A stretch of 57,412 nt of DNA from Polaromonas sp. CF318 (GCF_000282655.1 NZ_AKIV01000063.1:1-57412); one strand, 5' to 3'; positions 47,847 to 56,521 are shown, counted from the stretch's first letter. Numbers and translations are program-made. The notes: generated by a model not told the origin, from the sequence alone.

Positions 47847-48233
47847 GTGACCGCTACATCTTCCAGCGACTTCGACAAAGGCCTGGCCACCCGCAAGCAG
47901 GTGATGGGCGAAGACTTTGTGGCCAATGCCTTCGGCAAGGCGAGCGATTTTTCCATGCCCATCCAGCACTACATCACGCGCAATGCCTGGGGTGATGTGT
48001 GGCAACGCCCGGGGCTGGACCTGAAGACACGCAGCCTGATCACCGTGGCCATGCTGACCGCCCTGGGCAAGCCGCATGAACTCAAAGGCCATGTGCGCGG
48101 CGCGCTCAACAACGGCGTGACACCAGAGCAGCTCCAGGAAGTGTTGCTGCACGCCAGCATCTACTGCGGCCTGCCCGCCGCGGTCGAAGCCTTCCGCACG
48201 GCGGCCGAAGTGGTGGATGCGCCCAAACCATGA
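47847..48233 (+). CDS. Carboxymuconolactone decarboxylase family protein (PcaC-like)
   Basis: 128 residues from the GTG at 47847, with AAGGAGC upstream. The CMD signature is LDLKTRSLITVAMLTALGKPHELKGHVRGALNNGVTPEQL with the conserved His, and HASIYCGLPAAVEAF. True PcaC decarboxylates 4-carboxymuconolactone in protocatechuate breakdown and is about this length. No other pca gene is near, so the assignment to that pathway is not secure. It overlaps the GNAT gene by four bases (ATGA). Confidence 0.82.
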   Translation: MTATSSSDFDKGLATRKQVMGEDFVANAFGKASDFSMPIQHYITRNAWGDVWQRPGLDLKTRSLITVAMLTALGKPHELKGHVRGALNNGVTPEQLQEVLLHASIYCGLPAAVEAFRTAAEVVDAPKP

Positions 48234-48727
48234 CGCAGATCCAGATACGCCGCTGCGAGGAAGCCGACTGGCCGGCCGTCTGGCCGCTGCTGCGCGCCAC
48301 CTTCGAGGCCGGCGACACCTATGCCTTTTCGCCGCAAAGCACCGAGGCCGAAATCCACGCCGCATGGATGGAGGCGCCGCGCGCCACTTACGTGGTGCGC
48401 GAAGGTGACGGTCCCGTGCTGGGCACCTATTTCATCAAGCCCAACCAGCCCGGCCTGGGCGCGCATGTCTGCAATTGCGGTTATGTGGTCGCGCCCGAGG
48501 CCCAGGGCCAGGGCCTGGCATCGGCGATGTGCGAACACTCGCAGCGCGAAGCGCTGGCCATGGGTTTTCTCGCGATGCAGTTCAACCTCGTGGTGTCGAC
48601 CAACGAACGGGCCGTTCGCCTGTGGCAGCGATTGGGGTTCGAGACCGTGGCGACCTTGCCGAGGGCTTTTCGGCATTTGCGCTTGGGGCTGGTGGATGCA
48701 TTTGTGATGTTCAAGACCTTGGGCTAG
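48230..48727 (+). CDS. GNAT family N-acetyltransferase
   Basis: 165 residues. The acetyl-CoA binding segment is CGYVVAPEAQGQGLASAMCEHSQREAL (motif A, Q/R-x-x-G-x-A type) and the later FNLVVSTNERAVRLWQRLGFETVATLPRAF matches the motif B region. The C-terminus ends FVMFKTLG. It acetylates an amine on a small molecule or protein; substrate unknown. It is translationally coupled to the PcaC-like gene. The next gene is convergent, 9 bp away. Confidence 0.85.
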   Translation: MTQIQIRRCEEADWPAVWPLLRATFEAGDTYAFSPQSTEAEIHAAWMEAPRATYVVREGDGPVLGTYFIKPNQPGLGAHVCNCGYVVAPEAQGQGLASAMCEHSQREALAMGFLAMQFNLVVSTNERAVRLWQRLGFETVATLPRAFRHLRLGLVDAFVMFKTLG

Positions 48728-48736
48728 GGTGGGTTT

Positions 48737-49768
48737 TTAACCCTGAAGCCATCCTTCCAGCACGATCTTGCCCCGCGATTTTCCCGATTCGATCAGGGCG
48801 TGGGCACGGCGCAGGTTCGCGGCGTTGATGCTGCCGAAGCGCTCGGTCAGCGTGGTGCGGACCAGTCCCGCATCGACGAGCTGCGCCAGTTCGGTCAGCA
48901 GCCGGTGCTGCGCCACCATGTCGGCGGTGCCGAACATGGAGCGGGTGAACATCGACTCCCAGTGGATGGAAATGCTCTTGCGCTTGAACTTGGTCATGTC
49001 CACGTTCTTTGGGTCGTCGATCAAGCCGAAGTGGCCCTGGGGCGCCAGCGCCTCCACGATCTGGTCCAGGTGCGAGTCTGTCTGCGTGAGGCTCACCACA
49101 TAGTCGACTTCGGGAATGCCTATGCGTTTGAGTTCCGCGGCAATCGGCTGGCTGTGGTCGATGACGTGGTGGGCGCCCAGTTCTTTCACCCAGGCCTGGG
49201 TTTCGGGCCGTGAGGCCGTGCCTATGACGGTCAGCGAGGTCAGGCGCGCGGCCAGTTGCGTCATGATGGAGCCGACGCCACCGGATGCGCCGATGATCAG
49301 CAGTTTTTTGTGCGTGGGCTTTTTGCCCGGTTGCAGGCCGAGGCGGTCGAACAACATCTCCCAGGCGGTGATGCTGGTCAGCGGCAGCGCGGCGGCCTGC
49401 GCGAAATCGAGCGACGCCGGCATGCGGCCCACGATGTGCTCGTCCACCAGGTGCAGTTCGCTGTTGGTGCCGGCGCGCGTGATGGAGCCCGCATACCAGA
49501 CCTTGTCGCCGGCCTTGAACAGCGTGACGTCCGGGCCCACGGCGCGCACGACACCGCTGGCGTCATAGCCCAGCACCTTGTAGTTCTGGCCCGGGGCGGG
49601 CGAGACGCCCGTGCGCACCTTGGTGTCCACCGGGTTGACGGAAATCGCCTTGACCTCCACCAGCAGGTCGTGGCCGGTGGGTGTCGGGTCGGGCAGGGTG
49701 ATGTCGGCAAGGCCGGCTTGGCCGGCGGTGTTGAGTGCGTGGGCCTGGGTGTAGCCGATGGCTTTCAT
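48737..49768 (-). CDS. Zinc-type alcohol dehydrogenase-like / quinone reductase family protein
   Basis: 343 residues, medium-chain reductase fold. The cofactor motif is IIGASGGVGSIMTQLAARL and the N-terminal part carries ISVNPVDTKVRTG. There is no structural zinc Cys lobe, placing it in the zeta-crystallin / ZADH quinone-reductase branch that reduces quinones or alkenals with NADPH. It diverges from a LysR gene 113 bp away, which probably regulates it. Ribosome-binding GAGGAAC sits ahead of the ATG at 49768. Confidence 0.87.
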   Translation of the reverse strand: MKAIGYTQAHALNTAGQAGLADITLPDPTPTGHDLLVEVKAISVNPVDTKVRTGVSPAPGQNYKVLGYDASGVVRAVGPDVTLFKAGDKVWYAGSITRAGTNSELHLVDEHIVGRMPASLDFAQAAALPLTSITAWEMLFDRLGLQPGKKPTHKKLLIIGASGGVGSIMTQLAARLTSLTVIGTASRPETQAWVKELGAHHVIDHSQPIAAELKRIGIPEVDYVVSLTQTDSHLDQIVEALAPQGHFGLIDDPKNVDMTKFKRKSISIHWESMFTRSMFGTADMVAQHRLLTELAQLVDAGLVRTTLTERFGSINAANLRRAHALIESGKSRGKIVLEGWLQG

Positions 49769-49820
49769 GGGATGTTCCTCAAAGTGGGGATAAGGTGGAA
49801 GTCAGGTCTTGAACTGTATG

Positions 49821-49883
49821 GATTTTGAAAATCAAGATAAACAAGCGGCCAATTGAAGATATTTGCAAATAAAATTTGTAAAT
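49821..49883. promoter_or_regulatory. Candidate LysR operator cluster in the divergent region
   Basis: Three palindromes: GATTTTGAAAATC (49821-49833), ATTTGCAAAT (49861-49870) and the near-copy ATTTGTAAAT (49874-49883), the last two starting 13 bp apart. They are of the T-N-A form LysR proteins use. The third overlaps the lysR start codon at 49882, and no ribosome-binding site is visible, so autorepression is plausible. Confidence 0.5.
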
Positions 49884-50784
49884 GAAAGCCCTGCAAGACC
49901 TCGAAATCTTTGTACGCACCGTGGATTCGGGCAGCTTGTCGGCTACCGCGCGCGGCCTGGACCTGACGCCCGCCGCTGCCAGCGCCGCGCTCAAGCGGCT
50001 GGAGGAAGAACTGCAGGCGCCGCTGTTTGTGCGTTCCACGCGCAGCCTGCGCCTCACGCGCGAGGGCGAGGTTTTTCTTGCGCATTGCAGGCCCGCGCTG
50101 GCGGCCTTGCGCGATGCGCAGCTGGAACTGGCCAGCGGCCGGCAGCAGGTGCGCGGCATGCTGCAGCTGGCGGCACCCTCCGACTTCGGGCGCAACCTGC
50201 TGCTGCCCTGGCTCGAAGAGTTCCAGCAACTGCACCCCGGCATCCAGTACCGCCTGCATTTGTCGGACCGCGTGACCAATGTCTACAGCGACCTCGTTGA
50301 TGCCGCATTCCGCCAGGGCGAGCCGCCCGACTCCAGCATGCTGGCGCTGCCAGTGCACCTGACCAACCGCCGTGTGCTGTGCGCATCACCCGCCTACCTG
50401 AAAGCGCACGGCACGCCCGAAACGCCAGAGGCGCTCGCCGGGCACAGCTGCCTGTGCTTCATGCTTGGGGAGGATGTGTACGACCGCTGGAAGTTCTGGC
50501 GCGACGGCGAAGAGCTGGCGGTGCGCGCCAGCGGCGGCAACATCGCCAATGACGGCGACGTGGTGCGCCTGTGGGCGCTGGCCGGCAGGGGCATCATCTA
50601 CAAATCGCGGCTGGACGTGATGGTGGACCTGGCTGCGGGCAGGCTGGTGGCGCTGTGCACCGATTGGCAAACCGAGGCTTCGCCGATGTACATGGTGTTA
50701 CCGGGGCGGCGGCAATTGACGCCGGGCCTGCGTTTGCTGCGGGAGTTTATCGGGGAGCGTTGCGCTGCCCTGAGCAAGACCTAG
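49882..50784 (+). CDS. LysR family transcriptional regulator
   Basis: 300 residues. The N-terminal helix-turn-helix is LEIFVRTVDSGSLSATARGLDLTPAAASAALKRLEEELQAPLFVRSTRSLRLTREGE (residues 6-62), then a periplasmic-binding-like effector domain. It is divergent from the quinone-reductase-like gene, the classical LysR target arrangement. The start has no recognisable ribosome-binding site and overlaps a putative operator. Effector unknown, though the target suggests a quinone or reactive electrophile. Confidence 0.92.
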   Translation: MKALQDLEIFVRTVDSGSLSATARGLDLTPAAASAALKRLEEELQAPLFVRSTRSLRLTREGEVFLAHCRPALAALRDAQLELASGRQQVRGMLQLAAPSDFGRNLLLPWLEEFQQLHPGIQYRLHLSDRVTNVYSDLVDAAFRQGEPPDSSMLALPVHLTNRRVLCASPAYLKAHGTPETPEALAGHSCLCFMLGEDVYDRWKFWRDGEELAVRASGGNIANDGDVVRLWALAGRGIIYKSRLDVMVDLAAGRLVALCTDWQTEASPMYMVLPGRRQLTPGLRLLREFIGERCAALSKT

Positions 50785-50982
50785 TTTGCAACGCCGCGTC
50801 AGGATATGCAAGCAGGTGTTCAAACCCGCCCTTACTTGAGGGTTGCATCCAGGACTACAGACCTGCATGCGTATCGCGCGCACAATGAAATTTCAGCCGC
50901 CACCCTGGCGGATCACAAGACAGCCCGGCCCGCAGGCCCGCGCGTTGCCGTTCCCGAAGATTCCTGAAAGGAAAAACTCCCC

Positions 50983-51351
50983 ATGCAAATCCAGGTCAAC
51001 TCCAAGCACACCCTGCATACCGGCGAATCCTTTGAACGCTGGGCCAGCGGCGAGCTGCATGAATCACTGAGCCGCTTCAAGGGCGAGATCACGCGAATCG
51101 AGGTGCATATGAGCGACGAAAACGGCGACAAGGCCAGCCCCGACCAGAAGCGCTGCGTGATGGAGGCGCGGCTGGCGCACCACGACCCGTTGGCCGTCAA
51201 CCACCAGGCGCCCAACCAGGACCTGGCGTTTCGCGGTGCCAGCGACAAGCTCAAGCGCGTGCTGGACCATACCCTGGGAAAACTGCGCGACCACCACCGC
51301 GACCGCGAAACCATACGGCGCGAACCCGCGCCTGAGTCCGGGACGCCTTAG
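50983..51351 (+). CDS. HPF/RaiA-like ribosome-associated protein
   Basis: 122 residues with a short beta-alpha-beta-beta-beta-alpha pattern characteristic of HPF/RaiA. Landmarks are an early SFERWASGELHESLSRFKGEITRIEVHMSDENG and a late KLKRVLDHTLGKLRDHHRDR. HPF/RaiA bind the 30S subunit and slow translation in stationary phase or under stress. It is of the short type (no C-terminal dimerisation domain). AAAGGA precedes the ATG at 50983. It is a lone gene with an upstream spacer of about 200 bp in which I saw nothing definite. Confidence 0.75.
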   Translation: MQIQVNSKHTLHTGESFERWASGELHESLSRFKGEITRIEVHMSDENGDKASPDQKRCVMEARLAHHDPLAVNHQAPNQDLAFRGASDKLKRVLDHTLGKLRDHHRDRETIRREPAPESGTP

Positions 51352-51452
51352 CGTATCTCAGGTGCGGCGGTTCCAAGGCCTGTCCAGCGCGTTCACCATG
51401 GCGAAACGCCTGAACTGCGCGCCGCGCAATTCAAGGCCGGATGCGCATGCGC

Positions 51453-51959
51453 TCAGAACTTCCCGAGGTAATCCATCTTGCCCAGCGGCACGCCCTGGTG
51501 GCGCAGGATGTCGTAAGCGGTGGTCAGGTGGAAGAATAAATTGGGCAGCACAAAATCCAGCAGGTAGGGCTCGCAGACAAAGTTCATTTCCCTGCCGCGT
51601 ACCTTGAGCGTCACGGTGCCGCCCGCGCGCGCATTGATCTGCGCTTCGTCCACGGTCTTGAGGAAGTCCAGCGTTTTCGCGATGCGGGCCTGCAGTTCTT
51701 CAAACGTGGTTTCGGTGTCGGCGAAGCTGGGCGGGGTGATGCCGGCCAGGCGCGCCGCGCCGAATTTGGCGGCATCGCTTGCGCCTTGCACCTGGCCCGA
51801 GAGCGGGTACATGTCGGGCGCCAGGCGGGCGTTGACGTAGGTGGCGAGGTCCACCTTGTTGGCCTCGGCATGGGCCCTGGCTTTTTCAAGCACGGCCGAC
51901 AGGTTGTGAAAGCCGCGGATAAAGACGGGAATGGAGGCCTGGTAGAGGGTCAGCGACAT
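51453..51959 (-). CDS. DUF1993 family protein
   Basis: 168 residues from the ATG at 51959. The N-terminus SLTLYQASIPVFIRGFHNLSAVLEKARAHAE and the C-terminus LPNLFFHLTTAYDILRHQGVPLGKMDYLG fit the DUF1993 family, whose members look like DinB-type four-helix bundles with a conserved His. Function unknown. The stretch after the stop towards the HPF-like gene is convergent and about 100 bp. The frame to 52079 upstream is not supported. Confidence 0.8.
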   Translation of the reverse strand: MSLTLYQASIPVFIRGFHNLSAVLEKARAHAEANKVDLATYVNARLAPDMYPLSGQVQGASDAAKFGAARLAGITPPSFADTETTFEELQARIAKTLDFLKTVDEAQINARAGGTVTLKVRGREMNFVCEPYLLDFVLPNLFFHLTTAYDILRHQGVPLGKMDYLGKF

Positions 51960-52106
51960 GGAAATTTTCCTGGGATGGGGTGAATTCGGGGCGGCGCCAA
52001 GACGCCGGCCCCGATTTTGTTCCTGTTGCGGAAATTTTGCTGCCGGCTGGTGCAAACTGGGGGCAAAGCCGTGTTTCACGGTGGATTGAAAGCTCGCGCC
52101 AAGCCC

Positions 52107-52859
52107 ATGAAAATTGCCCTACTGTCGGATGTACATGCCAACCTGCGCGCGCTGCAGGCTTGCCTGGCCCATGCCGCCGCGCAGGGTGCCGGCCGGCTGG
52201 CCGTGCTGGGAGACCTGGTGGGCTACGGCGCGCAACCGGCCGAGGTGGTGCGGCGCATTCGCGAACTGGCAGGCGAGGGCGCCATCGTGCTCAAGGGCAA
52301 CCATGACGAGTACACCGTGGCACCGCCCAGCCAGGCCCACTCTCTCGACCAGAGCGGCGCTGCCTGGACCCACGAACGGCTGGACCGGGATGCGCTGGAT
52401 TTCCTTGCGGCGCTGCCGCTGACGGCCACCGTCGATGCGGCGCTGCTGGTGCATGCCAGTGCCGACGCGCCCGAGCGCTGGCTGTATGTCGACAACGAGC
52501 GCCGCGCCGAAGCTTGCCTGGATGCCGCCTGCCTGAACCCGGCGGTGCGTTATGTGTTCTGCGGCCACGTGCACGAGCAGGCGCTTTATTTCCGGGGCGC
52601 GGGGCAAGGGCTGATGCGCTTTGCGCCCACGCCGGGCGTGCCCATCCCGGTGCCGCCGCACCGCCGCTGGATCGCCACCGTGGGGTCGGTGGGGCAGCCG
52701 CGCGACGGCGACACCAGGGCCATGTATGCGCTGTTCGACACCACGCAAGCCGAGCTGACGTTCCACCGTGTGGTTTACGACCACCTGGCCGCGGCGGCCG
52801 ACGTACGCGCGGCGGGTTTGCCCGGCCATTTCGCTGCGCGGCTGGAGGCGGGCTTGTGA
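52107..52859 (+). CDS. Calcineurin-type metallophosphoesterase
   Basis: 250 residues from the ATG at 52107; earlier frame to 52017 has no support. The metal-site motifs are complete: D-x-H (LSDVHANL), GD (LGDLVGYG), GNHDE (LKGNHDEY) and GHVHEQA. It is of the YfcE/PA4781-like small phosphoesterase class and has no signal peptide. Its stop overlaps the kinase-USP start by four bases (GTGA), so the two proteins are made together in similar amounts. It might dephosphorylate targets of the kinase, or hydrolyse a nucleotide. Confidence 0.9.
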   Translation: MKIALLSDVHANLRALQACLAHAAAQGAGRLAVLGDLVGYGAQPAEVVRRIRELAGEGAIVLKGNHDEYTVAPPSQAHSLDQSGAAWTHERLDRDALDFLAALPLTATVDAALLVHASADAPERWLYVDNERRAEACLDAACLNPAVRYVFCGHVHEQALYFRGAGQGLMRFAPTPGVPIPVPPHRRWIATVGSVGQPRDGDTRAMYALFDTTQAELTFHRVVYDHLAAAADVRAAGLPGHFAARLEAGL

Positions 52860-54304
52860 GGCTGATGGCGCCCGGCACCCTGGTCGACGGGTTTGTCGTC
52901 GGCGAATGCCTGCATGCGGGCGGCATGGCGCACATCTACCAGGTGGGCTATGCCGACCCGTCGCGGGCCGCGCCTTTCCCGATGGTGATGAAGGTGCCGC
53001 GCATGACGGCCGGGGACGGCGCTGAAAACATCGTGGGCTTCGAGGTCGAGCTGCAGCTGCTGTCGGTATTGACGGGGCCGCACGTGCCGCGGTTCGTGGC
53101 AGCGGGAGACCTCGAAAAGCTGCCCTACCTGGTGATGGAATACCTGCCCGGCCGGACCCTGCAGCAACTGCTGGACGACAGCCCGGGGCCGCTGCCCGCG
53201 CAGGAAATCGCCCGGCTGGGTGCCGCCATGGCCCAGGCGGTGCACAGCCTGCATCTGCAGGAGGCCTGCCACCTGGACCTGAAGCCGGCGAATGTGCTGC
53301 TGCGCCCTGACGGCAGCGCGGTGCTGCTGGACTTCGGGCTGTCCTGCCATGCGCACTACCCGGACCTGCTGGCCGAAGAACTGCGCCCCGCCGTCGGCTC
53401 CCCCGCCTGGATGGCGCCCGAGCAGGTGGTGGGTGTGCGGGGCGACCCGCGAAGCGACATCTTTGCCATCGGCGTGATGCTGTACGAGCTGGCCACGCGC
53501 GAGCTGCCCTTTGGCAACCCGCAGACCCGGGGCGGCCTGCGCCAGCGCCTGTGGATGGACCCGGTGCCGCCGCGCGCCTTGCGGCCGGAACTGCCCGAGT
53601 GGCTGCAGGAAGTCATCCTGCATTGCCTGCAGGGCGAAGCCGGCCGGCGTTACGCGTCGGCCGCGCACCTGGCGCTGGACCTGTCGGATCCGTCGCAGAT
53701 CGCCGTGACGGAGCTGGGACGGCGCCTGCACGCCACAGGCTTCTGGGCACATTTCAAGCGCTGGCTGCGCGCGGCGGGCAAGCACTACCGGCCCAGCGCG
53801 CTGCCTTCGCGGCAGCTGGACGCGGCGCCCATCGTCATGGTGGCCGTGCCTTACCTGGACGTGAGCGACGCCACGCTGTATTCGCTGCGGCGCGCCGTGA
53901 TGCGGGTGCTGGGCACGGCCCCCGGCGCGCGGCTGGCCTGCGTGACGGTGATCGAGACGGCGAAAGCGGCCGGCCACGACACCGGGGCGAGTGAAACCAG
54001 TGTGCACCGGCGTTACCTGGGCATGCTCAGACAGTGGGCCCAGCCCTTGGGCCTGGACAGCCGGACGCTGTCTTTCCACGTCATCGAGTCGGGCGACGTT
54101 GCGCAGGCGCTGCTGCACTATGCCAAGGGCAACCAGGTCGGCATCATCGTCATGGGCGCGGCGACGCACGGTTTGCAGATGCAGCGGCTGCTGGCGACGG
54201 TGCCCATCAAGGTCGCCATGGCGGCGCCCTGCACGGTGATCCTGGTCAAGCAGGCGTTGCCGTTTGACCGGCTGGCGGGGGAAGAGGGCGGCCCGGGCTC
54301 CTGA
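52856..54304 (+). CDS. Serine/threonine protein kinase fused to a universal stress protein domain
   Basis: About 482 residues from GTG 52856 (GGAGG at 52844-52848); an ATG at 52865 is a weaker option. The N-terminal kinase (about 1-280) has a Gly-rich loop at GECLHAGGMAHIYQVG, the ATP lysine in MVMKVPR, the catalytic loop HLDLKPANVLL, DFGLS and WMAPEQ. The C-terminal part (about 320-470) is a UspA domain with the nucleotide-binding GAATHG in VGIIVMGAATHG and the VTVIE core strand. The join is a basic linker. The kinase may sense stress ligands through UspA. Bifunctional kinase-USP proteins are known as an annotation. Confidence 0.88.
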   Translation: MRLMAPGTLVDGFVVGECLHAGGMAHIYQVGYADPSRAAPFPMVMKVPRMTAGDGAENIVGFEVELQLLSVLTGPHVPRFVAAGDLEKLPYLVMEYLPGRTLQQLLDDSPGPLPAQEIARLGAAMAQAVHSLHLQEACHLDLKPANVLLRPDGSAVLLDFGLSCHAHYPDLLAEELRPAVGSPAWMAPEQVVGVRGDPRSDIFAIGVMLYELATRELPFGNPQTRGGLRQRLWMDPVPPRALRPELPEWLQEVILHCLQGEAGRRYASAAHLALDLSDPSQIAVTELGRRLHATGFWAHFKRWLRAAGKHYRPSALPSRQLDAAPIVMVAVPYLDVSDATLYSLRRAVMRVLGTAPGARLACVTVIETAKAAGHDTGASETSVHRRYLGMLRQWAQPLGLDSRTLSFHVIESGDVAQALLHYAKGNQVGIIVMGAATHGLQMQRLLATVPIKVAMAAPCTVILVKQALPFDRLAGEEGGPGS

Positions 54305-54315
54305 CCGCTTGCTTC

Positions 54316-54418
54316 ATTCCATTCCCAAATCAGGTGTGAACGCGAAGGCCCGCCGCAGACAGTGCTACAGCACGGCAAGGCGGACCGACAAAGTGCACGC
54401 CTGATTTGGGAATGGAAT
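54316..54418. repeat. Dispersed structured repeat element, copy with arms ATTCCATTCCCAAATCAGG
   Basis: A perfect 19-bp inverted repeat: left arm 54316-54334, right arm 54400-54418, around a 65-bp core. The core, read on the minus strand, contains CGCCTTGCCGTGC and AGCACTGTCTGCGGCG, as in the 41546-41660 copy, with a GTGCTgtAGCAC hairpin. It lies between convergent genes; the right arm ends at the PAS-LuxR stop codon. It could serve as a bidirectional terminator. Confidence 0.75.
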
Positions 54419-54975
54419 CAGGAACCGGCCATCAGCTTGTGCACCAGGTCAGCCGTCGTGGAGGCCTTGTACTTGCGCATCAGGCGCGCGCGGTAAATCT
54501 CGACGGTGCGGTGGCTGATGACCAGCGCGCGGCCTATCTCCTTGGAGGTCAGACCGTCCATCAGGTGGGCGGCCACTTCGCGTTCGCGTGCGGTCAGTTC
54601 GGCCGTGACGGGGCGGCGCGAACTGAGGTCTTCAAAGGTCCAGATGCCGGCTTCGTGCGGCGCGCTGCGGTTGAGGGCGCGGCCGGTGACGTGGCACCAG
54701 AAGGTCTCGCCCTTGTTGCGGCCGTCCACGCGCTTCATGATGCGGTCGTCGGAGTACAGGCCCCTGGTATTCAGGGCGGGAAGCATGCGCGCCCCTATGC
54801 GCTCATACTCATCCGCGCTGGGGTAGAGGATCAGGAAGGACTGGCCGGCGAGCTGTTCGCGCGTGGCGCCGAACATCTCGCATAAATGCTGGTTGCAGTC
54901 CACAATCGAGCGGTTGCGGGACAGCACCAGTCCCACCGGTGCCAGGTCGAATGCGAGCTGGTAATCCACTTCCAC
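54418..54975 (-). CDS. PAS domain-containing LuxR family transcriptional regulator
   Basis: 185 residues. The N-terminal PAS domain (about 4-118) has DLAPVGLVLSRNRSIVDCNQHLCEMFGATREQLAGQ and FWCHVTGRAL. The C-terminal LuxR helix-turn-helix (about 123-180) is TAREREVAAHLMDGLTSKEIGRALVISHRTVEIYRARLMRKY. It is divergent from scoAB, 79 bp away. The region between holds an inverted repeat that is a likely binding site. The PAS ligand is unknown. Confidence 0.88.
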   Translation of the reverse strand: MEVDYQLAFDLAPVGLVLSRNRSIVDCNQHLCEMFGATREQLAGQSFLILYPSADEYERIGARMLPALNTRGLYSDDRIMKRVDGRNKGETFWCHVTGRALNRSAPHEAGIWTFEDLSSRRPVTAELTAREREVAAHLMDGLTSKEIGRALVISHRTVEIYRARLMRKYKASTTADLVHKLMAGS

Positions 54976-54995
54976 AGTACAAACCTTTAGGGAAA

Positions 54996-55017
54996 ACTAC
55001 GTAACTTGATAAGTAGT
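54996..55017. promoter_or_regulatory. Candidate operator upstream of scoA
   Basis: ACTAC (54996-55000) and GTAGT (55013-55017) form an inverted repeat with a 12-base gap, centred between scoA and the divergent PAS-LuxR gene. It is in the right place for the LuxR protein to bind and control either or both. Confidence 0.45.
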
Positions 55018-55054
55018 ATCGTAATGGATTGCCTGGAACACAAGGAGATGATTT

Positions 55055-55762
55055 GTGAAGAAACTTTTTCCCTCCGCCGCGGAGGCCCTCAAAGGCGTGG
55101 TCAAGGACGGCCAGTTGCTGGCCGTGGGCGGCTTCGGCCTGTGCGGCATTCCCGAGGCGCTGATTGATGCCTTGAAGGGCAGCCAGGTCAAAAACCTGAC
55201 GGTGATCTCCAACAACGCGGGCGTCGACGGCTTCGGTCTGGGCAAGCTGCTGGAAACCCGGCAGATCAAAAAAATGATTTCCAGCTACGTGGGCGAGAAC
55301 AAGGAGTTCGAGCGCCAGTACCTGGCCGGCGAACTGGAACTGGAGTTCACGCCCCAGGGCACGCTGGCCGAAAAGCTGCGCGCCGGCGGCGCCGGCATCC
55401 CGGCCTTTTTCACCAGGACCGGCGTGGGCACCCAGGTGGCCGAGGGCAAGGAGTTGCGCGACTTCGACGGCGAGACCTATGTGATGGAGCGCTCGCTGGT
55501 GCCGGACGTGGCCCTGGTCAAGGCGCATGTGGCCGACAAGTCGGGCAACCTGCGCTTCAACCTCACGGCGCGCAATTTCAACCCGGCCGCCGCGATGGCC
55601 GGCAAGGTCTGCATCGTCGAGGTCGAGAAGATCGTCGAAGTCGGCGAGCTGGCGCCCGACGACATCCACCTGCCGGGCATTTATGTGCACCGCATCGTGC
55701 TGAATGCGAATCCTGAAAAACGCATCGAGAAGCGGACGATTACCGAGAAAGCGGGAGTTTGA
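55055..55762 (+). CDS. scoA: 3-oxoacid CoA-transferase subunit A
   Basis: 235 residues from GTG 55055, with AAGGAG 7 bp upstream. It opens [42 protein letters not shown], with the CoA-transferase A motif, and shows [11 protein letters not shown] and [24 protein letters not shown]. It transfers CoA from succinyl-CoA to acetoacetate or a similar acid with subunit B. It is one base ahead of scoB and under probable control of the divergent PAS-LuxR regulator. Confidence 0.95.
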   Translation: MKKLFPSAAEALKGVVKDGQLLAVGGFGLCGIPEALIDALKGSQVKNLTVISNNAGVDGFGLGKLLETRQIKKMISSYVGENKEFERQYLAGELELEFTPQGTLAEKLRAGGAGIPAFFTRTGVGTQVAEGKELRDFDGETYVMERSLVPDVALVKAHVADKSGNLRFNLTARNFNPAAAMAGKVCIVEVEKIVEVGELAPDDIHLPGIYVHRIVLNANPEKRIEKRTITEKAGV

Positions 55763-55763
55763 T

Positions 55764-56399
55764 ATGCCTTGGACCCAAGACCAGATGGCGGCGCGCGCCG
55801 CCCAGGAACTCGAAGACGGTTTTTACGTGAACCTCGGCATCGGCATCCCGACCCTGGTGGCCAATTTCACCGGCGACAAGGAAGTCTGGCTGCAGTCGGA
55901 AAACGGCATGCTGGGCATAGGCCCCTTCCCGACCGAGGACCAGGTCGACGCCGACCTGATCAACGCGGGCAAGCAGACCGTCACCACCATCAAGGGCTCG
56001 TCCATCTTCGGTAGCCATGACAGCTTCGCGATGATTCGCGGCGGCAAGATCAACCTGTCCATCCTGGGCGCCATGCAGGTCAGCGAAAAAGGCGACCTGG
56101 CCAACTGGATGATCCCGGGCAAGATGGTCAAGGGCATGGGGGGCGCGATGGACCTGGTGGCGGGCGTCAAGCGCGTCATCGTCCTGATGGAGCACGTCGC
56201 CAAAAAGAAGGACGGCACCGAGGACCTGAAGATACTGCCCAAGTGCACCCTGCCGCTCACGGGTGTGGGTGTGGTGGACCGCATCATCACCGACCTGGCC
56301 GTGATGGACGTGACGCCCCAAGGCCTCAAGGTGGTGGAACTGGCGCCCGGCGTGACGCGCGAAGCGCTGCAGGCCAAGACCGGCGTCACGCTGGTCTGA
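55764..56399 (+). CDS. scoB: 3-oxoacid CoA-transferase subunit B
   Basis: 211 residues from ATG 55764, one base after the scoA stop. The catalytic Glu motif is [12 protein letters not shown] (Glu near residue 50), and the segment [16 protein letters not shown] and [19 protein letters not shown] are family-typical. It forms the heterotetrameric enzyme with ScoA. A terminator follows 15 bp after the stop. Confidence 0.95.
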   Translation: MPWTQDQMAARAAQELEDGFYVNLGIGIPTLVANFTGDKEVWLQSENGMLGIGPFPTEDQVDADLINAGKQTVTTIKGSSIFGSHDSFAMIRGGKINLSILGAMQVSEKGDLANWMIPGKMVKGMGGAMDLVAGVKRVIVLMEHVAKKKDGTEDLKILPKCTLPLTGVGVVDRIITDLAVMDVTPQGLKVVELAPGVTREALQAKTGVTLV

Positions 56400-56414
56400 G
56401 GCTGTAAAAAAGCA

Positions 56415-56445
56415 AAAGCCGCCGGCCTTTTCAGGCGGCGGCTTT
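56415..56445 (+). terminator. Rho-independent terminator after scoB
   Basis: AAAGCCGCC pairs with GGCGGCTTT, with an inner stem GCC/GGC around TTTTCA. A short T-run is present on each strand (TTT, and AAAA on the other), so it may also close the convergent MarR unit, although 77 bp lie between it and that gene's stop. Confidence 0.85.
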
Positions 56446-56521
56446 GGCCTTACCGGATCTCCCGGATTTCCCCCGGGCTTATCTGCTTAGCTATTGCCGG
56501 GATTCTTTTTTTCGGTAATTT

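Noticed and set aside
47847..48233. Naming the gene pcaC with confidence
   Set aside because: The family is broad and no protocatechuate pathway gene is nearby.
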